A stretch of 64,000 nucleotides of DNA, taken from the NCBI GenBank assembly GCA_963835685.1, contig CAWIGI010000012.1, positions 62,001-126,000 on the forward strand, given 5' to 3'. The position numbers and the translations under genes are program-made. Source of the DNA: DATAGF01 sp963835685 (GTDB taxonomy: Bacteria; Actinomycetota; Thermoleophilia; Miltoncostaeales; Miltoncostaeaceae). The notes beneath the pieces are model-generated. The model searched no databases and had not been told where the DNA came from. It worked only from the letters and a program-made list of their open reading frames with translations. Positions 24,197 to 34,556 of the stretch are shown one piece after another (within the stretch, counting starts at the first letter, position 1; each line of letters opens with the position of its first letter).

Positions 24197-27100
24197 TCAG
24201 GCCAGGCAGCGCTCCCCGAACAGGGTCTTGAGCTCGGCCACCAGGCCGTTGTCGCGCGGGTTGACGCGGTACTGCTCGCCCAGGCGGTAGCGCCGCGGCC
24301 CCTCGCCCGTCTCGACCTCGACCACCACCGGCACGTCGCCGCGGTGATCCGCGAGCAGGCGGCGCAGCTCGTCGAACGGGGTCGCCGAGAGCCGGTCGAG
24401 CGGCACCCGGACCCGGAGCCGCTCCTCCTCGGCGTCGTCCTCGGGGAGGAAGGCCCGGACGGCCTGGGCGACGAGCTTGGTCTCGCCCTCCCCCTTCTGG
24501 TCAACCCGGCCGGCGATCAGCACCAGCGCGTCCGCCGTCAGCAGATCGCGTGCCTCGGCCAGGACCGCCGGGACCACCACGACCTCGACCGACCCCTCGA
24601 GGTCGTCGAGCCGGGCGAACATCATCGGCTCGCCGCGGCGCGTGGTGATGTGCTTGACCGACCCGACGAGGCCGCCGACCGTGACCGCCTCGCCGTCGGC
24701 GCGGTCGACGAGCGCGGCGAGCCCGCAGGTGACCTCGCGCGCGAGCTGGCGCCGGCAGTCGTTGAGCGGGTGGCTCGAGACGTACAGCCCCAGCGCCTCC
24801 TTCTCGGCGGCGAGCTTCTCGTCGCGGGCCATCTCCACCCCGGAGATCGGGGGGTCGAGCTCGACGACCGAGTCCGCGCCGCCCATCGCGCCGAACAGCG
24901 ACTCCTGGCCCGCCGCGAGGTCGAGCCGGCGGCGGGCGGCCTGGCCCATGGCCGCCGGGAGCGCCTCGAGCAGGCCCCGGCGGGTGGCGCCGGTCGAGTC
25001 GAGCGCGCCGCCGCGGATCAGGCTCTCGAGCGCCCGCTTGTTGACCTGGGCCTGGTCAACGCGGCGGCAGAAGTCCCAGATCGACTCGAACTCGCCGCCC
25101 TCCCCGCGCGCGGCGAGGATCGCCGCGACGGCGTTCTCCCCCACCCCCTTGACGGCCGTCAGCCCGAACCTGATTTCCCTCGGAAATCCGGGCATCTCCC
25201 CGGGCCCCGTGACGGCGAAGTCCGGCCCGCTGACGTTCACGTCCGGGGGCAGCACCGCCAGGTCCATCTCGGCGCAGGCCGCCACGTAGAAGGGCACGCG
25301 GTCCTTGGTGTCCATCACCGAGCTGAGGAGCGAGGCCATGTACTCGGCCGGGTGGTTCGCCTTCAGGTAGGCGGTGTGGTACGCCAGCAGCGCGTAGCAG
25401 GCGGCGTGGCTCTTGTTGAACGAGTAGTCGCCGGCCGCCTCGCAGAGGCTCCACAGGCGGCCCGCCACCGTGGAGTCCGTGCCGCTCGCGATGCAGCCCT
25501 CGATGAACTCGTCCTTCAGCGAGGCCATCAGGACCTTGTCCTTCTTGCCCACGGCCTTGCGCAGGTCGTCGGCGCGCGCAGGCGAGAACCCGGCGATCTC
25601 GCGCGAGATCGCCATGAGCTGCTCCTGGTAGACGGCCACGCCGTAGCTCACCCCGGTGATCGCCTCGAGGCGCGGGTCCTCGAAGGTCACCCGCGCCGGC
25701 TCGCGCTTGTTGCGCGCGTAGGTGCTGATGAAGGCCATCGGGCCCGGCCGGTAGAGCGCGACGAGGGCGATCAGGTCGGCGAACTCGGTCGGCCCCACCT
25801 CCCGCAGCGCCTCGCGCATCCCGCTCGACTCGAACTGGAAGACGCCGATCGCGTCGCCGCGGGCGAGCATCTCGTACGTGCGCGCATCGTCGAGGGGCAC
25901 GGTCTCGATGTCGAGGGCCTGGCCGGTGCGGCGCTCGATCAGGCTCAGGCACCCCTGGATGACGTCGAGGTTGCGCAGCCCGAGGAAGTCCATCTTCAGC
26001 AGGCCGAGGCTCTCCACATCGTGATCGGGGAGCTGCGTCACCACGTTGCCCTCGTCGTCCAGCCGGACGGGCAGATAGTCGGTGATGTCGCCGGGGGCGA
26101 TGACGACCCCCGCGGCGTGAACGCCCTCGTTGCGCACCAGCCCCTCGAGCGGGCGGGCCGTGTCGATGATCTCCTTGGCGACCGGGTCCTCGGCATAGGC
26201 ATGGGCCAGCTCGGTGCCCGGCTTCATCGCGTCCTCCAGCCGGATTCCGATCGGCCGCTCGGGCACGAGCTTGGCGATGCGGTCAACCTGGCCGTAGCTG
26301 TGCCCGAGCACGCGGCCGGCGTCGCGCACCACCGCCCGGGCCAGGAGCTTGCCGAACGTGCCGATACGCGCGACGGCCGACGAGCCGTACTTCTCGGTGA
26401 CGTACTGGACCACGCGGTCGCGCCCCGCCACCGAGAAGTCGGTGTCGATGTCCGGCATGGTCCTGCGCCCCGGGTTGAGGAAGCGCTCGAAGAGCAGGCC
26501 GTGCGCGAGGGGGTCGAGGTCGACGATGCGCAGCGGTGTAGGCGACGAGCGACCCGGCCGCCGATCCCCGCCCGGGCCCCACGGCGACGCCGTTCTCGCG
26601 GGCCCAGCGCATGTAGTCCCAGACGATGAGGAAGTAGCTGGCGAAGCCCATCTCGCCGATCACGCCCAGCTCGAATCGCAGGCGCTCCTCGGCGCCGGGC
26701 GGCGGGCCGTCCGGGTACCTGGCGGCCAGGCCCTCGCGGCAGAGGCGCTCGAGGTAGGCGTCGGCGCTCTCGCCCCCCGGCACCGGGAAGCGCGGCAGCT
26801 TGACGTCCCCGAGCGGCAGCCGCAGCGCCGCGCAGCGCTCGGCGACCTCGACCGACATCGCGATCGCGTCGGGGAAGTCGGGCAGCGCGGCGGCCATCTC
26901 GGCCCCGGTCTTGAGGAAGAACTCCTTGGTGTCGAACCGGAAGCGGCTGGGGTTGCTCAGGAGGTCGCGGGTCTGGATCGCCAGCAGCGCCTCGTGGGCG
27001 TCGGCGTCCTCGCGGCAGGGGTAGTGGGCGTCGCAGGTGGCGACCATCGGCAGGCCCGCGTCCGCCGCCAGCCGCCGCAGGTGGGCGTTGATGGCGGCCT

Positions 27101-27653
27101 GCGATCCCATCCCGGCCTGCTGGACCTCGACGAAGACGCCGTCGGCGCCGAAGATCTGCGCCAGCGCGTCGAGCTCGGCGCGCGCGGCGGCGACGTCCTC
27201 CCGCTCGAGCGACTCGCAGACGACCCCGGAGAGGCACCCCGAGAGGGCGATGATCCCGGCGGCGTGCCGGGCCATCAGCTCGTGCGAGATGCGCGGCTTG
27301 CGGTGGTAGCCCTCGAGATACCCCGCCGAGCAGAGCCGGATGAGGTTGTAGTAGCCCTCGGTCGTCTCGGCGAGGAGCGTGAGGTGGTTGCGCCGCTCGC
27401 GCGCCGGCCGCAGGGCGTGGTCGGGGACGACGTAGGCCTCGAGCCCGAGCACCGGCGTGATCCCCCGCGCCGTGGCCTTGCGGTAGAGCTCCACCGCCCC
27501 GCTCATCACGCCGTGGTCCGTGAGCGCGACCGCCGGCTGGCCCATCTCCTCGACCCGGTCGAGCAGCCGCTCGATGCGGCACGCGCCGTCCAGCACGGAG
27601 TAGTCGGAGTGGACGTGGAGGTGGGCGAAGGGCGGATCCGCGGGCGCCGGCAT
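24197..27653 (-). CDS. dnaE: DNA polymerase III alpha subunit (frameshifted)
   Basis: Replicative polymerase of about 1152 aa. The PHP domain (residues 1-200) begins FAHLHVHSDYSVLDG with ALTDHGVMSG. The polymerase core has GPGRGSAAGSLVAYT and the palm motif MPDIDTDFSV, then LLKMDFLGLRNLDVI, LVALYRPGPM, YQEQLM and DYSFNKSHAACYALLAYHTAYLK. The C-terminal part carries the helix-hairpin-helix and OB domains. The frame changes at about 26535: one extra base interrupts the junction between VAYT and LRIVDLDPLAHGLLFERFLNPGRR. An indel in an essential gene points to sequence error. ATG 27653 gives the normal N-terminus; TAGCCT lies 10 nt upstream. Confidence 0.96.
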
Positions 27654-27663
27654 CAGGACGCTG

Positions 27664-27669
27664 AGGCTA
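27664..27669 (-). promoter_or_regulatory. -10 element TAGCCT upstream of dnaE
   Basis: Hexamer 10 nt before ATG 27653; no clear Shine-Dalgarno between. Confidence 0.35.
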
Positions 27670-27764
27670 CCCGCGGACGCAGGGCCCGACAAGGACCGTT
27701 CACGCTAGATGCGGGGGTTGCGCCACGCCCGCGGCGCTATACCTAGCGCACCCCGCCCCGGGCC

Positions 27765-27821
27765 GTCTCGCGCTGCGATCTCGGGGTCTCGTGCAGCGAT
27801 CGGCGGTCTCGCGCTGCGACC
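27765..27821. repeat. three 16-bp direct repeats GTCTCGyGCwGCGAyC, period 20-21 bp
   Basis: Copies start at 27765, 27786 and 27806 (GTCTCGCGCTGCGATC, GTCTCGTGCAGCGATC, GTCTCGCGCTGCGACC). Each contains a palindromic core TCG-N5-CGA. They lie between dnaE and the divergent SnoaL-like gene. Spacing of two helical turns puts the sites on one face of DNA, which suggests binding by a regulator or cooperative protein. Confidence 0.6.
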
Positions 27822-27889
27822 CGGGCCTTTCGCGGCCGTGGCGGCCGCCGTACGCTCCCGCTGCCCGGCATGCTGCGAACGGGGGGAGC

Positions 27890-28306
27890 ATGACAGCGAG
27901 CGAGACCGCCACCCGGCTGCTCGAGGCCTTCAACGGCGCCGACTGGGACGCGTTCCGCGGCGGGGTGACCGACGACGTCGTGTACGTCGAGGCGGGGACC
28001 GGGCGGCGCATCGAGGGGGCCGATGCCTACCTCGCGCTCTGCCAGGGGTGGCGGACGGCTCTCCCGGACGTGCGCGGCACCGTCCACCGCTCCCTCGAGG
28101 GCGACGGCGTCGTCGCCCAGGAGGTGACCTGGACCGGCACCCACGACGGCCCCCTTCCGACGCCCAGCGGCGACATCCCGGCGACCGGCCGCCCCGTCAG
28201 CGTGGACGCGACCCTCTGGGTGGAGACCCGCGGCGACGCCGTGGCCGAGGTGCACCACCACCTCGACGTGATGGCCCTGATGGCCCAGATCGAGGGGATG
28301 GGGACT
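27890..28306 (+). CDS. SnoaL/NTF2-like fold protein (end approximate)
   Basis: A compact alpha+beta cone protein: MTASETATRLLEAFNGADWDAF, DDVVYVEAGTGRRIEGADAYLALCQGW, GTVHRSLEGDGVVAQEVTWTGTHDGPL, and AEVHHHLDVMALMAQIEG. This is the standard layout of SnoaL-like polyketide cyclase or NTF2-like proteins, which are enzymatic or ligand-binding; function not deducible. ATG 27890 has GGGGGGAG upstream (Shine-Dalgarno) and TACGCT at 27851. The open frame continues far beyond, but one added G in the GGGG run near 28303 would give a TAG stop right after GMGD, the natural length. Confidence 0.75.
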
Positions 28307-28465
28307 AGAGCGACGGCGGCCCTCTCGCGGGGCCGCCGGGCGCGCCTCCGGGCTCTGGCCGGGCCCTCCGGCAGACGGCGGCACCGCCTTCGGCGGGGGG
28401 CCGCCGATCTCTCGGCGGCGCGCCCTCGCCGAGCGTCATCCCGGCGCGCCCGTCCGTCCGCCGCG

Positions 28466-28861
28466 CTACGTCGCTCCGTGGAGCCTCACCGGCACCGCCC
28501 GCCCGTCCTCGACGGCGACCATCGTGAATACGGCGCGGCAGACATCGCGGATCTGCTTGCGCACGGGGTCCTCCGCGCGCGCCGACAGCTCGATCCGCAG
28601 CGAGGAGGTGCCCACCTCCGCCAGGCGCGCCGTGACGTGGCAGACGTCGCCCGCGTGGACCGGCGCCGACCACACGCACTCGTCCACCGCCTTGAAGTAG
28701 ACCCGCTGCTCGGGGACCACCGCGCGGGTCGCGACCACCCAGGCTGCCATGTCCATCCAGCTCATCATGTGGCCCCCGTGCATGACGCCCAGCGTGTTGA
28801 CCTGGGCGGGCATCACGAGGAGCGAGAGGACGTAGGACCCGGCCGCCTCCGCGTCACTCAT
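28466..28861 (-). CDS. acyl-CoA thioesterase (hotdog fold)
   Basis: 131 aa. NTLGVMHGGHMMSWMDMAAWVVATRA is the hotdog catalytic helix region of YciA/ACOT-type acyl-CoA hydrolases. DECVWSAPVHAGDVCHVTARLAEVGTSSLRIEL follows. It is last in the operon and overlaps the acyl-CoA dehydrogenase by 8 bp through an ATGA-type junction, so it likely releases or balances acyl-CoA made by the pathway. The 28307-28465 gap between this gene and the convergent SnoaL gene holds no feature I can support. Confidence 0.9.
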   Translation of the reverse strand: MSDAEAAGSYVLSLLVMPAQVNTLGVMHGGHMMSWMDMAAWVVATRAVVPEQRVYFKAVDECVWSAPVHAGDVCHVTARLAEVGTSSLRIELSARAEDPVRKQIRDVCRAVFTMVAVEDGRAVPVRLHGAT

Positions 28862-29996
28862 GGGCGCCGATCGCGCGCGCGATCACCATCTTCTGGACCT
28901 CCGAGGTGCCCTCGCCGATCTCGAGGATCTTGGCATCGCGATAGAGGCGCGCGATCGGGGTCTCCTCCATCCAGCCGTAGCCGCCGTGGATGTGAAGGCT
29001 GCGCTCGGCCACCGTCTGGGCGAGCCGCCCGGCCGTCAGCTTCGCCATGGCCGCCAGCTTCGTGACGGGGGCGCCCGTGTCCTTCACCCGCGCGGCGGAG
29101 TAGAGCAGGCTCCGGGCCGCCGCGATCTCGGTGGCCATCTCGGCGAGCTGGAACTGGATGGCCTGGAAGCCGGCGATGGCCCGCCCGAACTGACGCCGGT
29201 TGCGCGCGTGCTCGAGGGCGAGCTCGAGCGCTCCCTGGGCCAGCCCCACGCCCATCGCCGCGATCGCGATGCGGCCGCCGTCGAGCGCCCCGAGCGCCTG
29301 GCGCATGCCGGCCCCCGGCGCGCCGAGCAGCGCCTCCGGCCCGAGCTCCACGCCGTCCAGGTGCACCGGCCGGGTGTCCGACGCGCGCCAGCCGACCTTC
29401 CGAAGCGCGGGCCCGGGGCGGTACCCGGGGGCGTCGGCGGGGACGATGAAGCAGCTGATCGCCCCGTCGCCGTCCCGCGCCGTCACCGTGCAGCAGGACG
29501 TGATCTCGGTGCCGGAGTTGGTGATGAACATCTTCTCGCCGTCGAGCGTCCAGCCGCCGCCCGGCCGGGCCGCGGCGCGCGTGCGGCAGGCGGCGGAGTC
29601 GGAGCCCGCCTCGGGCTCGGTGAGCCCGAACGCGCCGAGCCGCCGCCCGGCCGCCAGGTCGGGGACCCAGCGCCGCTTCTGCTCCTCGTCGCCGAAGAGG
29701 ACGATCGGCATCGTGCCCAGGCCGGTGTGCGCCGCGACCGTCACGGCCACGCTGGAGTCGACGCGCGCGAGCTCCTCGACGGCGATCGCGTACGAGAGCG
29801 TGTCGAGGCCCGCGCCCCCGAGCTCCTCCGGCACCGTCATGCCCATCAGGCCGAGACCGCCGAGCGTCGCGACGATCTCGTAGGGGAAGCGGGCCTCGCG
29901 GTCGAGCTCCTCGGCGACCGGCGCGATCTCGCCCTCGGCGACCTCGCGCACGGTGGCGCGCAGCTCCACCTGCTCGCGGGTGAGCCCCTCGTTCAC
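28854..29996 (-). CDS. acyl-CoA dehydrogenase
   Basis: 380 aa, FAD-dependent, of the short/branched-chain type. The N-terminal helices (REQVELRATVREVAEGEIAP) lead to FGLTEPEAGSDSAACRTRA and FITNSGTEITSCCTVTA in the beta domain. The C-terminal domain has RNRRQFGRAIAGFQAIQFQLAEMATEI and YRDAKILEIGEGTSEVQK; the glutamate of the GEGTSE segment is the usual catalytic base. GTG 29996 starts 19 nt after the amino-acid dehydrogenase stop. From context it probably oxidises isovaleryl-, isobutyryl- or aryl-acyl-CoA produced from the upstream oxidoreductase. Confidence 0.95.
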   Translation of the reverse strand: MNEGLTREQVELRATVREVAEGEIAPVAEELDREARFPYEIVATLGGLGLMGMTVPEELGGAGLDTLSYAIAVEELARVDSSVAVTVAAHTGLGTMPIVLFGDEEQKRRWVPDLAAGRRLGAFGLTEPEAGSDSAACRTRAAARPGGGWTLDGEKMFITNSGTEITSCCTVTARDGDGAISCFIVPADAPGYRPGPALRKVGWRASDTRPVHLDGVELGPEALLGAPGAGMRQALGALDGGRIAIAAMGVGLAQGALELALEHARNRRQFGRAIAGFQAIQFQLAEMATEIAAARSLLYSAARVKDTGAPVTKLAAMAKLTAGRLAQTVAERSLHIHGGYGWMEETPIARLYRDAKILEIGEGTSEVQKMVIARAIGAHE

Positions 29997-30015
29997 CGCC
30001 GCGCCACGCGCACGC

Positions 30016-31080
30016 TCACGCGGCGGACCGTAGCGCTCCCCGGCCGGCCAGGCGGGCGTTCGCGCGCCGCAGCGCCGCCTCCAGCGTCGTGCCGCCGTTC
30101 GCGCGCGCCTCCTGGATCAGGTCGCGCACCGCGTCGCCGATCCGGTCGACGCGCTCGCAGACCCGCTCCGCGGCCCAGCCGTTCAGCTGCTCGGCGACGG
30201 CGATCAGGCCGCCCGCGTTGGCGACGAAGTCGGGCACGTACCCGATCCCGTGCTCCGCGAGCAGGGCCGCGACCGAGTCGTCCGAGAGCTGGTTGTTGGC
30301 CGCCCCCACGATCCAGCGGCAGCGGAGGGACGGGACGGTCCGGGGCCTCAGGATCCCGCCCATCGCGCAGGGGGCGAGCACGTCGCACGGGTGGGCGAGG
30401 GCGTCGCCGGGCGCGAGGACCGCGGCCCGCGTCCAGGCGGCGACGGCCGCGGCGCGCCTCGGGTCGGCGTCGCTGACCCACAGCCGCGCGCCCTCGGCCG
30501 CGAGCAGGCCCGCGACCGCGCCGCCGACCTTCCCCACGCCCTGCACCACGACACGCGTTCCCTCGAGGCCCTCGCCGCCGGCCTCCTCCTCCCACGCGGC
30601 CCGGATCGCCGCCACCACCCCGCGCGCCGTGAGCGGCGAGGGGTCACCGTCCCATCCGACCGGCCCGTCCGGCAGGCCCAGCACGTAGGGCGTGTGCCGC
30701 CGGAGCGCCGCCATGTCGGCGACCGTCGTGCCCACGTCCTCGGCCGTGTAGTACGCGCCGTCGAGCAGGTCGATGACGCGGGCGTAGGCCCGCCAGAGCG
30801 CGGGCGACCGCAGCCGCGCCGGATCGCCGACGATCACCGCCTTGCCGCCCCCCACCGGCAGGCCCGCGGCCGCCGCCTTCAGCGTCATGCCCTCAGCGAG
30901 CCGGAGCGCGTCGATCGTCGCGCACGCGTCGCTCGCGTAGGGGCGGAAGCGGGTGCCGCCGACCGCCGGCCCCGGCGCGGTCGAGTGGACCGCCACCACG
31001 GCGCGCAGCCCGCTCTCGTCGTCCGCCGCGTGGACCACCCGCTCGAAGGGCCCGACGGCCGCGTCCTCCAGCACCCTCAC
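30016..31080 (-). CDS. Leu/Phe/Val dehydrogenase family amino-acid dehydrogenase
   Basis: 354 aa of the Glu/Leu/Phe/Val dehydrogenase superfamily, catalysing NAD-dependent oxidative deamination to a 2-oxo acid. Substrate domain: AEGMTLKAAAAGLPVGGGKAVIVGD, with the two conserved lysines. The NAD domain has VVVQGVGKVGGAVAGLLAAEG. NNQLSDDSVAALLAEHGIGYVPDFVANAGGLI is characteristic of leucine, valine and phenylalanine dehydrogenases. GTG 31080 overlaps the oxidoreductase stop as GTGA. It supplies 2-oxo acid to the upstream gene's product (inference from operon). Confidence 0.92.
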   Translation of the reverse strand: MRVLEDAAVGPFERVVHAADDESGLRAVVAVHSTAPGPAVGGTRFRPYASDACATIDALRLAEGMTLKAAAAGLPVGGGKAVIVGDPARLRSPALWRAYARVIDLLDGAYYTAEDVGTTVADMAALRRHTPYVLGLPDGPVGWDGDPSPLTARGVVAAIRAAWEEEAGGEGLEGTRVVVQGVGKVGGAVAGLLAAEGARLWVSDADPRRAAAVAAWTRAAVLAPGDALAHPCDVLAPCAMGGILRPRTVPSLRCRWIVGAANNQLSDDSVAALLAEHGIGYVPDFVANAGGLIAVAEQLNGWAAERVCERVDRIGDAVRDLIQEARANGGTTLEAALRRANARLAGRGALRSAA

Positions 31081-34000
31081 CGCGCGCCGGCCCCGAGCAG
31101 CTCCGCCAGGCGCGCGTAGGCCGCGTCCTCCTTGGGGTAGCGGACCTCGCGGAACCCGGTCACCGCCTCAGGGAGCCGCAGCGCCTCCTCGGCGGCGGAC
31201 CCCGCCAGGCGGCCGTCGCAGACGGCCCCCACCACCTCGTCCTCGTACCAGTCGCGGAAGGCCCGCTCGCGCCGGTGCCACGCCGGCAGCAGACCGCGCA
31301 GGAACCGCGCCCGCGACATCAGGCGCAGCTGCCAGTCGCGGGTCTCCATGTCCCATTCCAGCCGCCGCCCGAGCAGGTCGAACGCCGGGCGGTTGAGGTG
31401 CACGTAGCCGATCCGGTCGCCGCGGGAGGGATCCACGCCGAAGCGCTCGCGGTCCCGGGCGTACTTCTTCGGGCTCGTGAGCTGGGAGGCGACGAAGACC
31501 TCGTCCTTGATCGCCATCGTCCGGTGCAGGTTGTGGATCGCGGCCGGGATCAGGGCCGGCGCGGCCTGGCGGATGCGGTCGATCTGGGCCAGGTAGCGCT
31601 CGGCGTAGGCCGGCCCGCCCCACGCGACGATCTCCGGCAGGCGCGGCGCCAGCATCCTCAGGGCCACCTCGCCCAGGCCGGCCTCCCGCGCCCGCTCGAA
31701 CGCGCGCGCGACCGCCCGCCGGCGCCGGCGCCCGCGCACCCAGCCGAGCTCGCGCGCGATCATGGCCTCGGCATCGTGGGTCGTGGCGGGGCCGCCGCCG
31801 CCGGCCGCCAGCACCCGGCCGAGCAGGAACGCGCGCAGGTTGTCCTCGGCGTGGCGCCCCGCGACGCGGCGGATCGCGTCCTCGAGGGCCTCCCGCCCCA
31901 CCGGGACCCAGCCCCGCTGCCACGCCGCCCCGAGCAGCGCGACGTTCGCGTAGCGCGCGTCGCCCAGGGCCCGGCGGGCGGCGGTCGTGACGTCGGTCGC
32001 GACGAGGCCGCCCGGCCGCGTCTCGGCGTTGGCGCGCTCGACGAGGTCGTCCGGGTACCGGGCCGCGCCGGTGAGGACGTTGGTGGTCGGGCGCCGGTGC
32101 GTGTCGATCGCCGCGGCGGTGCGCTCGGGGGCGGCGAGCCGCATCGCCCGCGCTGCCTCGAGCGGCTCCAGGCCGAGGATCAGGTCGGCCGCGCCCTCGG
32201 CGATCTCGGCAGCCCGCGGCATCGCGCCGTCGTGCATCGTGACGTGGCTGAAGACGCCGCCGCCGCGCTGGGCGAGGCCCTTGCGGTGGAAGACCTCGAC
32301 CGCCGGCCACTCGGCCGCGGCCGCCTCGATCAGGATCCGGCCCACGACGCCGATGCCCATCCCGCCGACGCCGGCGAGGTGGATCCGGTAGACGGCAGGA
32401 TGCGCCGGGATCGCGGGCTCGGGCGGCGGCACCAGGTCCGGCCGGGCGGCCTCCGGGGGCCGCGACCGCCTGACGGTGACCCGCTCGAAGCTCGGGCACG
32501 CCTTGATGCGGGCGCAGTAGCCGTCGTCAACGCAGACGTCCTCGCTGATGCCGACCTTCTGGCCCAGCGGCGTGCTCACGAGCTCGAGGCCCGGGCAGCC
32601 CGTGCCGGTCGTGCACTCGCGGCAGTTCTCGCAGGTCTCCTCGACGATGTTGTAGCGGGTCACCTCGGGCAGGTAGCCGCGCTCGCGCTCCACCGCCGCG
32701 CGCTCGGCCTGTCGCCGGCGGCCCGACGTGATCGCGCACTCCTTGTCCGCGATGATGACCCGGGTCCCGTCCATCAGCAGGGCGCGCTCGATCAGGCCCA
32801 TGTGCGCGTCGCGGTCGTCCGGGTTCGAGCGCCGCAGGAAGTCCGGCCCCATCGCCGCGACGATGCGCTCGATCTCCAGCGGGGCCTGCGGGCGGCCCAT
32901 CAGGTCCGTCTCGCTGGCCGGGGTGCCCTGGTGCCCGGTCATCGCCGTGTTCTTGTTGTCGAGGATGATGAAGAGGATGTCCTGGCGCTGCTTGATCGCG
33001 TTCGCGATCGTGGACATCTCGCCGTGGAAGAAGGTCCCGTCGCCGACCAGCACGTAGTGCTTGTTGGTGACGAGCGGCGCGGCGCCGGCGCCGGTCGCGC
33101 CCCCCAGCCCCATCGCCGACAGGTTGTGCATCTCCTCGAACGGCGGCAGCATGGCCATCGAGTAGCAGCCGATGCCGCCGTGGGCGATGACGTCAACCGG
33201 CCCGCGCCCGTGCACGCGCCGCATGTAGGCGGGGTCGGCCAGCCGGCGGCGGATCTCGAGCATGGGCGAGCTGGTGCCGCGGTGGGGGCAGCCGGCGCAG
33301 TAGGTGGGCGTGCGCGGGGTCACGTCGAGGGCCCTGCGGGCGAGGGCGGCGCGGCGCTCCGCCACGGCGCGGGCCTGCCCCTCGGCGCCGGCCGGGAAGG
33401 CGTCCGGCCGGGCGAGGACGAGCCTGCCGAGCACCGCCAGGGCGATGTCCGGGTCCATGCCCGAGCTCTCCGGGAAGCCCCGCGCCCCGTCCGGCAGCCG
33501 CTTGCCCCAGACAGCCTGGCGGCGCCCCTCGAGGGCCCTGCGTACCTGGTCCTCGACCTGCGGCCCGCGCTCCTCCATCACCACGACCTCATCGACGCCG
33601 TCGGCGAAGGCGCGCACGACGTCCCCGTCCAGCGGCCAGGTGAGGCCCAGGCGGAGGACCGGCACCGCCCCCTCGATGCCCAGCTCGGCCAGCGCCCCGC
33701 GCAGCAGGACGTAGGAGGCGCCGCCGGTCACGATGCCGAGCCGGTGGGGCCCGGCCCCGGCGACCCGCTCGATCCGGTCGATCCCGGCCGCGCGCACGGC
33801 CGCGTGGAGCCGCGGGATGCGCCGCTCGAGGATGTCGGCCTCGAGCGAGGTCGCCTGAGGCGGCAACGAGACGGCATCGGCGACGCGGACGGCCGCCGTG
33901 TCGAGCTCGACCCGGCTGCGGGGGCCCACCGCGGGGGCGCGGTTGGGGAGCAGGTCGACCACGCCCGCGCCGTCGGCCTGCGGGGTGGTGCACATCAGCC

Positions 34001-34556
34001 CCACGATGAGCTCGCTCTCGGCCGAGAGGTCGAAGGCGAGCCGCACGAGGTCCTTCAGCTCCTGGGCGCTCGCCGGCTCCAGGACCGGGATCCTGGCGCC
34101 CGCGAGGGTGCTCCGGCTGTCGGCGCCGACCTGGGTCGACGAGAGCGCCGGGTCGTCCCCGGCGATCACGACCCCGGCGGCGCCGGCAGCCGGCAGGGCG
34201 GCGTTCGCGATGGCCAGCCCATCAAGCGCCACGTAGGCGCCCACGCTCTTGAACACCGCCATCGCCCGGGCCCCGGGTACCTGGCGCGCCCCGTTCAACA
34301 TCGCCGCGCTCTGGGCCTCGTTGTTGGCCAGCTGCGCCTCGGCGCCCAGCTCGAGCAGGTAGGGCGCGTGGGCCTCGCAGATCGAGAAGACCTCGGCCAC
34401 CGGGGAGCCCGGATAGCCCGTGATCAGCGAGACGCCCGCCTCCAGCGCGCCCTTGACGATCAGCTCGTTGCCGTCGAGGACCGCTCGCCCCGCCCCCCGC
34501 TGGAGCGGCGGCCCGTCGGCCGCCAGGGGGCGTCGGTCGGTCGCGACGGTGGCCAT
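31077..34556 (-). CDS. fused indolepyruvate:ferredoxin oxidoreductase with DUF6537-type C-terminus
   Basis: 1159 aa, fusing IorA- and IorB-like parts. The pyrimidine domain begins with ELIVKGALEAGVSLITGYPGSP. TPP-binding region: VLVGDGTFFHGEM and ILDNKNTAMTGHQG near residues 500-530. Ferredoxin-like cysteines lie near 640-690: CENCRECTTGTGC and CVDDGYCARIKAC. The gamma/IorB domain starts near 720 with HLAGVGGMGIGVVGRILIEA, and a DUF6537-like tail covers about 935-1159. The enzyme oxidatively decarboxylates aryl or branched 2-oxo acids to acyl-CoA using ferredoxin. ATG 34556 follows GGAG. It is divergent from an Lrp/AsnC regulator that probably controls it. Confidence 0.93.
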   Translation of the reverse strand: MATVATDRRPLAADGPPLQRGAGRAVLDGNELIVKGALEAGVSLITGYPGSPVAEVFSICEAHAPYLLELGAEAQLANNEAQSAAMLNGARQVPGARAMAVFKSVGAYVALDGLAIANAALPAAGAAGVVIAGDDPALSSTQVGADSRSTLAGARIPVLEPASAQELKDLVRLAFDLSAESELIVGLMCTTPQADGAGVVDLLPNRAPAVGPRSRVELDTAAVRVADAVSLPPQATSLEADILERRIPRLHAAVRAAGIDRIERVAGAGPHRLGIVTGGASYVLLRGALAELGIEGAVPVLRLGLTWPLDGDVVRAFADGVDEVVVMEERGPQVEDQVRRALEGRRQAVWGKRLPDGARGFPESSGMDPDIALAVLGRLVLARPDAFPAGAEGQARAVAERRAALARRALDVTPRTPTYCAGCPHRGTSSPMLEIRRRLADPAYMRRVHGRGPVDVIAHGGIGCYSMAMLPPFEEMHNLSAMGLGGATGAGAAPLVTNKHYVLVGDGTFFHGEMSTIANAIKQRQDILFIILDNKNTAMTGHQGTPASETDLMGRPQAPLEIERIVAAMGPDFLRRSNPDDRDAHMGLIERALLMDGTRVIIADKECAITSGRRRQAERAAVERERGYLPEVTRYNIVEETCENCRECTTGTGCPGLELVSTPLGQKVGISEDVCVDDGYCARIKACPSFERVTVRRSRPPEAARPDLVPPPEPAIPAHPAVYRIHLAGVGGMGIGVVGRILIEAAAAEWPAVEVFHRKGLAQRGGGVFSHVTMHDGAMPRAAEIAEGAADLILGLEPLEAARAMRLAAPERTAAAIDTHRRPTTNVLTGAARYPDDLVERANAETRPGGLVATDVTTAARRALGDARYANVALLGAAWQRGWVPVGREALEDAIRRVAGRHAEDNLRAFLLGRVLAAGGGGPATTHDAEAMIARELGWVRGRRRRRAVARAFERAREAGLGEVALRMLAPRLPEIVAWGGPAYAERYLAQIDRIRQAAPALIPAAIHNLHRTMAIKDEVFVASQLTSPKKYARDRERFGVDPSRGDRIGYVHLNRPAFDLLGRRLEWDMETRDWQLRLMSRARFLRGLLPAWHRRERAFRDWYEDEVVGAVCDGRLAGSAAEEALRLPEAVTGFREVRYPKEDAAYARLAELLGAGAR

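Noticed and set aside
23975..26629. 884-aa plus-strand open frame
   Set aside because: Only the first 70 residues are real (C-terminus of the KamB-like protein). The remainder is antisense to dnaE.
27765..27821. CRISPR array
   Set aside because: Three units only, 4-5 bp between 16-bp repeats, so no room for spacers, and no cas genes.
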